The notes below the pieces were generated by a model. It searched no databases, was not told the DNA's origin, and worked only from the letters and a program-made list of their open reading frames with translations. A stretch of DNA of 16,198 bases from CAZGWJ01 sp964529445 (GTDB lineage Bacteria; Oederibacteriota; Muellerivitia; Muellerivitales; Muellerivitaceae). Shown here piece after piece: positions 1 to 6,662 of this stretch. The position numbers and the translations under genes were made by a program. Location: assembly GCA_964529445.1 (NCBI GenBank), contig CAZGWJ010000062.1, positions 1 to 16,198 of the forward strand, read 5' to 3'. Position 1 is the stretch's first letter; each line of letters begins with the position of its first letter.

Positions 1-2
1 AG

Positions 3-587
3 GCCGACCTGTCCGCCTCGCGGGAAAGGGTCAAGGCGCTCGAGCAGGAGGTCGCAGAGACGAAAAAGGCCGCCGAGGAAACCCGGGCCACCGGCGAACA
101 GGCCAGGGCCGATCTGGATCAGTCCCGCCAGAAAGCGGGGGAAATCGAGAAGGAACTCGGGGAATCGAGGAAAGAACAGGAGTCTCTTCGTTCCCAACTC
201 GACGAGGTCCGGCGGAAACTGGAAGAGACCGAAAAAGCATCCCACGGCTCCCGGCAAGACTTGGAGAAGGTCAACGAGGGTCTGAAGCGCGAGATCGATA
301 ACCTCAAGAAGGCCGTCGAAGAGTTCAAGGCGAAGGCGGAAGGCTCGGCCAAGGAGGCGGCCGACCTCAAGGGCCAGTTGGCCACCCGCTCCGAGGAACT
401 CGAGACCCGAAGCGACGAGTTGGAGACTTCCCAAGCCACCCTGAACCGCCTCAAGAGCGAATTCGAGAAAGTCCTGAAGGAATCCAAGGAAGCCAAGGAA
501 GCTCCACCCCCCGCACCGCCCTTCCTGCCCACCCCGGAAAACCTCCAGAACCTCTTCAAGAAGATCGATTCCGTCATCGAGATGTGA
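3..587 (+). CDS. Coiled-coil protein, C-terminal part (5' end outside window)
   Basis: The frame is open from the left edge (codon boundary at base 3) to a TGA at 585-587, giving about 194 residues of a longer protein. Almost all of it is Glu/Lys/Arg/Ala/Leu-rich heptad-like sequence without Pro, typical of a long coiled coil, with short internal echoes such as SEELETRSDELETS. Near the end it changes to a proline-rich linker (PPPAPPFLPTPEN) and finishes in a short amphipathic segment ending IDSVIEM. No catalytic motif is visible. A TTG at 261 could be read as a start, but the upstream frame is coding-like and continuous, so I treat it as internal. Possible roles are an SMC-like, polarity or cell-envelope scaffold protein; the family cannot be named from this fragment. 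The next gene starts 54 bases downstream on the same strand. Confidence 0.8.
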   Translation, partial: ADLSASRERVKALEQEVAETKKAAEETRATGEQARADLDQSRQKAGEIEKELGESRKEQESLRSQLDEVRRKLEETEKASHGSRQDLEKVNEGLKREIDNLKKAVEEFKAKAEGSAKEAADLKGQLATRSEELETRSDELETSQATLNRLKSEFEKVLKESKEAKEAPPPAPPFLPTPENLQNLFKKIDSVIEM

Positions 588-641
588 CGGTTCCCCCGGG
601 GACCCTCCGTCTCCCCTGAAAACTCGCATCCAGGCCGTTCC

Positions 642-3047
642 ATGCTCCCTCGCGAATCACGCCGTTATCGGCGACGGGTTCGTCCCGTTCCGGGACCCGC
701 TCCATCCATTCCCGCATTCCCCTGGCTGCCTTCGGCGGGTTTGCTGCTTCTGTCAGCAGCGCTCCTGACAGGGGGTCCCTATCGCCAGTTGGCATCCTTC
801 CTGCCCTCCTTGCCGGCATCCGTCGTCCTGCCGTCGGGTCTCGCGGGCCTTGTCGCGCTATTCCTGCATTTCAGAGGAAAAATCGGATCTTCGCCTTCAT
901 CCGACACGACCCCGGGAAACGCCCGCCTCTTCCTCGGACTGTTCCTGGTGTGCGGCGCCCTCCTGCGCCTGTATCTTCCGGACCAACCTCCTCCCTTCGC
1001 AGGCCCGGACCTGGCCCATGTGATCGAGGACGCGCGCAACGCCCTGGACCTGAACCAGCACTACCTGTTCTATCCCTACGGACGCCGCGAGCCCTTCTTC
1101 ACGGAATGGGTGGCCCTGCTCTGGTCCCTGTCACCCGAGGCGAACGGGGTCCCAGTCGTCCGGGTGGCGACGACGCTGGTGGATGCCGCCCTCCTCGGCG
1201 GGGTCTACCTGCTCGGCAAGGAGTGGGAAAGCCGCCGACTCGGGCTCATCCTCGCTGCCCTGGTCGCGACCAGCAAGCCGTTGTGGCTGGTGGGTCTCCT
1301 CGGTTGCGGGAACACGAGCGCCACGCTCGCGACGGCCCTCGCACTTCTCTTCACGCTTCGCGTACTCCGCAAACCCGATATCGTCCATTTCCTGCAATGG
1401 GGCGTCATTCTCGGGGTAGCGGCCTACGGATACATGCCCTATCGTCCCTGGGCACCCGTCCTCGCGTCATTCGTCCTGTTCCGTCTGTTTCGGTTCGGGC
1501 GGTCCCCGCGCCCTTCCTCCGGGTTCCAGGCGCTGTCCCTCGCGATCTGGATCGGCACCTTATACCTGTTCTTGGACCGCCAGCACTTCCTGCCCCGCCT
1601 GGAACTGCCCCTCTTCATGTATGCCGGATGGTTCTGGCCCGCCTGGGGCTGGACGTTCTTGGCCCTCTCCATCGGAGCGCTGGGGATCTCCCGACGACCG
1701 GAAAACCGAGCGCTGGCGGCTTGGTGCGCGGGTTGGATGACCACCGGGATCCTCACGGCCCCCCTGGTCCTCGACGTGGACTATTCCACCCACATCACCG
1801 GGCTGTCGGTGTTTCACCAGTACAACCAGCTCAAGCCGGGCCCCGAATCGCTGGCCCTCCTCGCGGGGAATGTCACATCTTGCTTCAACGCCCTGTTCGG
1901 CGGCGGTCTTTCCGACATCGCCTATACCATGCGAGAGAACGTGTTTTTCGACCTTCTCACGACGGTCGGCTTCTTCCTGGGCCTCGCCGTCCTGGCCGCC
2001 CGGGATCGCGGAAGGGCCGCCGGCCTGCTTTCCCTGATGGTCCTGGGCATGGTGCCCTACCTCCTGGGTCGTTCCCCCTACTCCCCGCGATTGGCCGGTG
2101 CCATTCTGCCCGTCCTCGTCATGGCGGGGATCGGCCTCCTCCGGCTCCGCGATCTCGCAACCGCGCTTTTCCCGTCCCCGCCCAAGTCCCGGATCCTCAT
2201 GGCCGTCGGGCTGGGGATCTGGGCCGGTCATGCCCTGGCTTACATGCCCATGATGGCTTCCTGGTTCTCCTCGGATGGCCCCAACACGGTCCTTTCCCGG
2301 TGTATTGCCGATCAGGCTTCCAAGTTCCATGTCTTCCTGGCACCCCTGGACCCCGCGTTCTACGATCCCGGAACCCAGCGCGTCTTGAACGACGGAAGAA
2401 GCGTCCGTCTGCTTTCCCCCCGAGGCAATATCCTCGCCACGGATCCCTCCCTCCCCACCCAGGACGTGGTCGTGCTCCTTTCGGGGCGCGACGAGGCGAC
2501 GAAGACACGCCTGGAGAGGGATTTCCCGGGCGCCCAGTGGACACCCGTCGAGACCACGATGCCGGTCGGGGGAATCTACGCCTGGCGCGCACTCATCCCC
2601 GGGAAATCCCTGACGGACGACGCGACGCGCCTGATCCAGCGGGTGTCGTTGTCGCCTTCGGGTTGGAGGCGGCGTCTCTACGACGGCGTGTTCGGCCTCG
2701 GCAGGGGTCTGATCGTTCACGAGGATGTGGTGGAAGGTTTAAGCATCCCGCTTCCCTGCGGGATCACCTGCGTCGGGTCCGTCGAAGGCTGCTTCGACGT
2801 GAGGTCGGCAGGACGGCACCTGTTCCGAACGGCCTCGAAGGACCCCATCGTCGTCGAAGTGGGGGCGCGACGGATCCTGGCGGCGGGGGACACCTTCACG
2901 CCGGTGCAACCCGCCCAAGTGTCGATCCAGCTCGAACCCGGGTTGCATCCGGTCCGTTGGTTCTCCTACGTGCGGGAGGGGCGCGACTTCCCCGATGTGT
3001 TCGTCACGGGACCTGGTCGAGAGGGAGAGACACGGCTTGGCCGCTGA
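642..3047 (+). CDS. GT-C (PMT/GT39-like) membrane glycosyltransferase with C-terminal PA14-like domain
   Basis: The protein has 801 residues. A basic N-terminus (residues 1-20) is followed by about ten hydrophobic segments up to roughly residue 535. The first long loop holds acidic residues (D123, E129, D130), then an RREPFFTEWVALLWSL segment. This is the layout of GT-C glycosyltransferases such as ArnT/PMT-type enzymes, which use polyprenyl-phosphate sugars outside the inner membrane. Residues about 540-690 are soluble. Residues about 707-780 alternate in a beta pattern with Gly and Asp placed as in PA14-type modules (G-x-V...G-x-H-x-F...S-K-D...V-x-V-G...L-x-P-G-x-H). The acceptor is unknown. 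The ATG at 642 has no strong ribosome binding site, so the start could be slightly off. The 3' end overlaps the convergent gene at 2966-3448 by 82 bases. The GT-C assignment is fairly firm; the PA14-like domain is a pattern-based inference. Confidence 0.75.
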   Translation: MLPRESRRYRRRVRPVPGPAPSIPAFPWLPSAGLLLLSAALLTGGPYRQLASFLPSLPASVVLPSGLAGLVALFLHFRGKIGSSPSSDTTPGNARLFLGLFLVCGALLRLYLPDQPPPFAGPDLAHVIEDARNALDLNQHYLFYPYGRREPFFTEWVALLWSLSPEANGVPVVRVATTLVDAALLGGVYLLGKEWESRRLGLILAALVATSKPLWLVGLLGCGNTSATLATALALLFTLRVLRKPDIVHFLQWGVILGVAAYGYMPYRPWAPVLASFVLFRLFRFGRSPRPSSGFQALSLAIWIGTLYLFLDRQHFLPRLELPLFMYAGWFWPAWGWTFLALSIGALGISRRPENRALAAWCAGWMTTGILTAPLVLDVDYSTHITGLSVFHQYNQLKPGPESLALLAGNVTSCFNALFGGGLSDIAYTMRENVFFDLLTTVGFFLGLAVLAARDRGRAAGLLSLMVLGMVPYLLGRSPYSPRLAGAILPVLVMAGIGLLRLRDLATALFPSPPKSRILMAVGLGIWAGHALAYMPMMASWFSSDGPNTVLSRCIADQASKFHVFLAPLDPAFYDPGTQRVLNDGRSVRLLSPRGNILATDPSLPTQDVVVLLSGRDEATKTRLERDFPGAQWTPVETTMPVGGIYAWRALIPGKSLTDDATRLIQRVSLSPSGWRRRLYDGVFGLGRGLIVHEDVVEGLSIPLPCGITCVGSVEGCFDVRSAGRHLFRTASKDPIVVEVGARRILAAGDTFTPVQPAQVSIQLEPGLHPVRWFSYVREGRDFPDVFVTGPGREGETRLGR

Positions 3048-3448
3048 TCGAATACGTCCGTACTTTTCCGGATACGGGGAATGATCAGGAGGCCGATCGA
3101 GATCCCGGCGATCCCCAGGATGGGCGGGAGGAGAAGGAGCCATTTCTCCTTGAAGCCGAGTGCGACGAGAGCCAATTCCCCCACCGTCAGCGCGTAAAGG
3201 CACAAAAGGGCGAAAGCGGCGACGGCATCCTTTTCGTCGGGATGGAACCACCCCAATGCCCGTTCCACGAATCCCGCGACCGCATGGGCGACGATGAGAT
3301 ACCCGGCCGTGAGCATCAGAACCATGCCCAGGAGCGAAACGACACCCGAGGCATCGAGCCCGTAGGATTGTCGGATGGAGACGGCTGATACGCCCGCGAA
3401 AAAAAGGGCGGCGCACAGGAACAGATGACCGGTGCGATCCCGTCTCAC
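2966..3448 (-). CDS. Four-span integral membrane protein, unknown function
   Basis: The protein has 160 residues with a GTG start at 3448. Four hydrophobic segments are visible at about residues 8-26, 36-60, 74-98 and 103-124. They are joined by charged loops (for example HPDEKD at 69-74) and followed by a basic, Ser/Pro-rich tail of about 35 residues. The start lies 25 bases after the glgP stop on the same strand, so it is probably the last gene of the glgP operon. No strong Shine-Dalgarno is seen; GAAGG lies about 11 bases upstream. The last 82 bases overlap the 3' end of the convergent glycosyltransferase gene, and the tail may have grown by loss of an earlier stop. I do not recognise a family. 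The hydrophobic pattern in an otherwise unexplained 400-base interval supports a real gene. Confidence 0.65.
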   Translation of the reverse strand: MRRDRTGHLFLCAALFFAGVSAVSIRQSYGLDASGVVSLLGMVLMLTAGYLIVAHAVAGFVERALGWFHPDEKDAVAAFALLCLYALTVGELALVALGFKEKWLLLLPPILGIAGISIGLLIIPRIRKSTDVFDQRPSRVSPSRPGPVTNTSGKSRPSRT

Positions 3449-3473
3449 CGCACCGCCGCCTTCGCGGGAAGTC

Positions 3474-5951
3474 TCACTTGATCCGGACGGGCTGAACGCC
3501 CCAGATCTCCTTGCAATATTCCCGGATGGTCCGATCCGAGGAGAACTTGCCCATCCTCGCCACGTTCAGGATGGACATCCTCGTCCAGGCCACCGGGTCG
3601 CCGTAGAGTTCCGAGACCCGATTCTGAGTCTCCAGGTAGGAATCGAAATCAGCGGCCAGCATGTACTCGTCATCCCCCAGGATCGAATCCACGAGAGGCC
3701 GGAAGAGTTCCGGTTGCTCGGGCGAGAAGAACCCGCTAGCGATGAGATCCAGGACGGCCTTCAATTCCGGGGAAGCCTCCACTCGGGCGCGGGGATCGTA
3801 ACCCGCCCGTTTCGTCTCCATGACCTCCGCGGCCGTGAGCCCGAAAATGAAGATGTTCTCCTCCCCGACCTCCTCGCGCATCTCCACGTTGGCGCCGTCC
3901 AGGGTGCCGATGGTCAGCGCGCCGTTCAAGGCGAACTTCATGTTCCCGGTCCCCGAGGCCTCCTTGCCGGCCGTCGAGATCTGCTCGGAAAGGTCCGAGG
4001 CAGGAATGATCTTCTCGGCCAGGGAGACCCGGTAATCGGGCAAGAACACCACCTTGAGCTTCCCCTTGAGGGCCGGGTCCCGGTTCACGCAGTCGGCCAG
4101 ATGACAAATGAAGCGGATGACGAGCTTGGCCCGCAGGTATCCCGGAGCGGCCTTGCCGCCGAACATCACCACGCGCGGCGTGAAAGGCGCCCGGGGATCA
4201 CCCTTGATCGCGAGATAAAGGTGGATGACATGCAAAGCGTTCAGGAGCTGGCGTTTGTACTCGTGGATCCGCTTGACCTGCACGTCGAACAGGGAGTCCG
4301 CAGGAACGGCTAAACCCTGCTCGTCCGCGATCATGCTGGCCAACCTCTGCTTGTTGAGGTGCTTCGCGGCGCGCCAATCGGCCTGGAACGCCTTGTCGGA
4401 CGCGAATTTCTCGAGCTTCTTGAGCTGGAACAGGTCGGTGATCCATCCGTCGCCGATCCGGGAAGTGATGAGTTCCGAGAGCGAAGGATTGGCCTTTCGC
4501 AGCCAACGCCGCTGGGTCACCCCATTGGTCTTGTTGTTGAATCGCTCGGGATACATCTCGTTGAAATCGGGAACCACGGTGCGTTTCAACAGGTCCGTGT
4601 GCAGTTCCGAGACCCCGTTCACCGAATGGGACCCCACGATGGCCAGGTACGCCATGCGAAGGTGCGGCTCCGGCCCCTCCTCGAAGAGGGACATGCGACG
4701 CAGGCGGTCGGCGTCGCCGGGATAACGGGTAGCCACGTCGCGAAGGAACCGCGCATTGATCTCCTGGATGATCTGCAAGTGCCGCGGGAAAAGCCGTCCG
4801 AAGAGGCTGACGGGCCACTTCTCGAGCGCTTCGGGCATCAGGGTGTGGTTGGTGTAGGCCAGGATCGAGCGGGTGATCTCCCAAGCCGCATCCCAATCCA
4901 TCCCTTCCACATCCACGAGCAGATGCATGAGTTCCGCCACGGCAATGGCCGGATGCGTGTCGTTCAATTGCACGGCCGTGAATTCGGCCAAATCCCCGAG
5001 ATCCCGATGCTCGCGCTTGAAGCGCCGAAGGATGTCCTGGAGGGATGCCGAAACGAAGAAATACTGCTGTTTCAGTCTCAGTTCTCGACCACCCGGGCTG
5101 TTGTCGTTGGGATAAAGGACCTTCGAGATGGTCTCGCTCCCGGTCTTCTTGGAAGTGGCCGAGAAGTAATCGCCGCGGTTGAAGAACTCCAGGTCGAATT
5201 CCTGGGTGGACTTGGCCGACCAGAGACGCAGGTTGTTGACCGTTCGGTTCCCGTATCCCGGGACCGGGATGTCATAGGCCATGGCCAGAACATCCTCGGT
5301 GTCGACCCGCTCGAACACGAGACGGCCGAATCGGTTGGTCCTCTGCCGGACCCCGCCCCCGAATCGGACCCGGAAGGTGTATTCAGGCCGCGGGGTTTCC
5401 CAGGGACTCACCTTGGCCAACCACTCGTCGGGCTCCTCCACCTGCTCACAGCGAACGATGCGTTGGCGGAAAATACCGTAATCGTAACGAATGCCGTACC
5501 CGTAGGCCGGGATCTCAAGCGTGGCGAGCGAATCGAGGAAACAAGCCGCCAGCCGCCCCAGACCACCATTGCCCAGCCCGGCGTCGATCTCGATATCGCG
5601 CAGTTCCTCGAGGTCCAGCCCCAACTGGTGCATGGCCTCGGATACGGCCTTCTCCGCCTGCAGGTTGATGACAGAATTGCCGAGGGTCCGGCCGATCAGG
5701 AATTCGAGCGAGAGGTAGTACACGCGCTTGGCGCGACGCTCGCGGTAGGATTTCTGGGTGGCGATCCAGTTCTCGACCAGGCGGTCGCGGACCGCGTACG
5801 CGATGGACAGGAACTTGTCGTAATCGGTGGCCGTTCCCGGCTCCTTGACGAGCCGGTACTTGAGAATCTTCTGGAAGGCCGCCTTAAAGGCCTCCGGCGT
5901 GTTGTCCTTGTGATGGTCGATCGGCGCCTTCCGGCTTTCATCCTTTTTCAT
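3474..5951 (-). CDS. glgP: Glycogen/starch/alpha-glucan phosphorylase
   Basis: The protein has 825 residues, the usual length of the GT35 family. It releases glucose-1-phosphate from the non-reducing ends of alpha-1,4-glucans, using pyridoxal phosphate as cofactor, in the cytoplasm. The family signature EASGTGNMKFALNG is intact and puts the PLP lysine at K672. Other hallmarks are GNGGLGRLAACFLDS, YGIRYDYGIF, LNDTHPAIAVAEL, TNHTLMPEALEKWP, NGVTQRRWL and KRIHEYKRQLLN, plus the final glucose-site stretch GTLDGANVEMREEVGEENIFIFG. No truncation or frameshift is visible. The ATG at 5951 has AAGGA five bases upstream and overlaps the end of the preceding small membrane protein gene by 14 bases, which suggests translational coupling. 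A four-span membrane protein follows after 25 bases. No other glycogen genes lie in the window. Confidence 0.97.
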   Translation of the reverse strand: MKKDESRKAPIDHHKDNTPEAFKAAFQKILKYRLVKEPGTATDYDKFLSIAYAVRDRLVENWIATQKSYRERRAKRVYYLSLEFLIGRTLGNSVINLQAEKAVSEAMHQLGLDLEELRDIEIDAGLGNGGLGRLAACFLDSLATLEIPAYGYGIRYDYGIFRQRIVRCEQVEEPDEWLAKVSPWETPRPEYTFRVRFGGGVRQRTNRFGRLVFERVDTEDVLAMAYDIPVPGYGNRTVNNLRLWSAKSTQEFDLEFFNRGDYFSATSKKTGSETISKVLYPNDNSPGGRELRLKQQYFFVSASLQDILRRFKREHRDLGDLAEFTAVQLNDTHPAIAVAELMHLLVDVEGMDWDAAWEITRSILAYTNHTLMPEALEKWPVSLFGRLFPRHLQIIQEINARFLRDVATRYPGDADRLRRMSLFEEGPEPHLRMAYLAIVGSHSVNGVSELHTDLLKRTVVPDFNEMYPERFNNKTNGVTQRRWLRKANPSLSELITSRIGDGWITDLFQLKKLEKFASDKAFQADWRAAKHLNKQRLASMIADEQGLAVPADSLFDVQVKRIHEYKRQLLNALHVIHLYLAIKGDPRAPFTPRVVMFGGKAAPGYLRAKLVIRFICHLADCVNRDPALKGKLKVVFLPDYRVSLAEKIIPASDLSEQISTAGKEASGTGNMKFALNGALTIGTLDGANVEMREEVGEENIFIFGLTAAEVMETKRAGYDPRARVEASPELKAVLDLIASGFFSPEQPELFRPLVDSILGDDEYMLAADFDSYLETQNRVSELYGDPVAWTRMSILNVARMGKFSSDRTIREYCKEIWGVQPVRIK

Positions 5952-6225
5952 CGCTGTCCTTCGCCTCGTATTCCGCGTCGATCACACCGTCGCCAGCACC
6001 CCTTCCCAGTCGGGGTTCCCCGGTCGTCGCCCCCCCATCCAGGGAGGAACCCGACCCGGGCAGGAGTGAACGCACGAACCCGACACCCAGGGCCAGGGCC
6101 AGGACACCCAGAGCCAGGGCCAAGGCCACGGGAATCATAGCCAAACCCAGGACCACCATCAAGGGCACGAGCCATCCGGGCGTACGAACGGCGCGGACCT
6201 GGAATCGGAAGGGTGCGTCTTTCAT
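5938..6225 (-). CDS. Small one-span membrane protein with DnaK-like acidic tail
   Basis: The protein has 95 residues. A short basic N-terminus (MKDAPFRFQVRAVR) is followed by a long hydrophobic stretch at about 18-52, rich in Leu/Ala/Val/Gly, long enough for one span or a tight hairpin. A Gly/Ser linker leads to an acidic C-terminus ending DGVIDAEYEAKDSDEKG. That ending resembles the tail of DnaK chaperones (VVDAEFEEVKD in E. coli). I chose the ATG at 6225 because GGGAG lies four bases upstream. The open frame continues to 6387, but the extra N-terminal part is not protein-like and would run into the 6S RNA gene. The stop overlaps the glgP start by 14 bases, so the two are probably co-translated. 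The function is unknown, and no family is recognised. Confidence 0.65.
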   Translation of the reverse strand: MKDAPFRFQVRAVRTPGWLVPLMVVLGLAMIPVALALALGVLALALGVGFVRSLLPGSGSSLDGGATTGEPRLGRGAGDGVIDAEYEAKDSDEKG

Positions 6226-6229
6226 CGAT

Positions 6230-6234
6230 CTCCC
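6230..6234 (-). promoter_or_regulatory. Ribosome binding site GGGAG that fixes the start of the small membrane protein
   Basis: Read on the minus strand, GGGAG ends four bases before the ATG at 6225. It favours this short start over the longer frame that opens at 6387. Confidence 0.6.
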
Positions 6235-6307
6235 ATTGTCCACCGATGAGCGCTTTTTCACAACCACCCAGGGGCAAGAAGAGCGCCCAGGATTCCGTCG
6301 GATGGGT

Positions 6308-6336
6308 TTGTCTTTGGGACGATGCGGCGATACAAT
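6308..6336 (+). promoter_or_regulatory. Sigma70-type promoter of the 6S RNA gene
   Basis: TTGTCT (6308-6313) and TACAAT (6331-6336) are separated by exactly 17 bases. The predicted first transcribed base, about 6343, is the first G of the outer stem of the RNA, so promoter and RNA structure support each other. Confidence 0.7.
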
Positions 6337-6342
6337 ACCGAT

Positions 6343-6530
6343 GGCCCACTGCGGTGTACGACCTTGGGCGGGGAAATTTTGAGCCACAAAACATTTAACG
6401 GGTGCCCGACAACCTGCCGGGGATGGTCTCCTTCGGGAGCGATTGAACCGTCAGCGAGGGTGCCCACCTGAACTAGTTTCAGGCCTCAAAAGAGTACTCT
6501 TCCAACCGGCACAGGCGGTGGGCCTTTTTT
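6343..6530 (+). ncRNA. ssrS: 6S RNA (regulator of RNA polymerase)
   Basis: A transcript of about 185 bases can be folded by hand into one long rod with a large central bubble, the shape of 6S RNA. 6S RNA mimics open promoter DNA and holds housekeeping RNA polymerase. Outer stem: GGCCCACTGC (6343-6352) with the complementary arm ending GCGGTGGGCC (6515-6524), followed directly by six T (6525-6530). Central bubble, 5' side: the A/T-rich stretch around 6371-6399 containing TTTTGAGCC. 3' side: a perfect six-pair hairpin, CCTGAA (6467-6472) with TTCAGG (6478-6483). Upper stem: GGGTGCCC (6400-6407) with GGGTGCCC (6458-6465), using G-U pairs; CTGCCGG (6414-6420) with CCGTCAG (6448-6454), one mismatch; and a TTCG-capped tip, CTCC/GGAG at 6428-6439. 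Length, own promoter, U-tract and the downstream cyclo-ligase gene (as in E. coli ssrS-ygfA) all fit. The identification was made by eye, not by covariance search. Confidence 0.75.
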
Positions 6531-6544
6531 ATTAACCGATCTCT

Positions 6545-6645
6545 CACCACGAAGACACCAGGAAAGACCCATTTTGTTCCAGTAGCCGTTCCGTCTTGAT
6601 TCCTCACCTTCCCTTCACCCTTCGTGCCTTCGAGACTTCGTGGTG
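6545..6645. repeat. Inverted repeat of the CACCACGAAG type
   Basis: CACCACGAAG (6545-6554) and its exact complement CTTCGTGGTG (6636-6645) flank an 81-base spacer. The match continues imperfectly inward on both arms, and the right arm holds further CTTCG units (6620-6640). The sequence resembles the 'CCACGAAG' intergenic repeats that recur in many environmental bacterial genomes. It ends 17 bases before the rarA start codon and lies after the 6S RNA U-tract. It could be a degenerate non-autonomous element or part of the rarA leader. Confidence 0.6.
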
Positions 6646-6662
6646 GATGATCCGAAGAAATC

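Noticed and set aside
589..604. Hairpin after the coiled-coil gene
   Set aside because: A seven-pair stem with a G-U pair but no T-run. Chance pairing is likely in GC-rich sequence.
950..3388. Long open frame (812 codons) on the plus strand over the glycosyltransferase gene
   Set aside because: The translation is rich in Arg/Pro/Gly with no domain, the usual shadow of a GC-rich gene in another frame. The frame with GT-C motifs is the real one.
4359..6140. 593-codon open frame opposite glgP
   Set aside because: It is an antisense shadow. The minus frame carries the full phosphorylase with all signatures.
6235..6263. Possible minus-strand promoter (TTGTGA, 17 bases, GACAAT) before the small membrane protein gene
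   Set aside because: The start site it predicts would fall inside or after the ribosome binding site, so the mRNA would lose it. No other promoter for the glgP operon is convincing.
6226..6387. Longer N-terminus for the small membrane protein
   Set aside because: The extension runs into the 6S RNA gene, has no ribosome binding site and is not protein-like. The start at 6225 has GGGAG at good distance.
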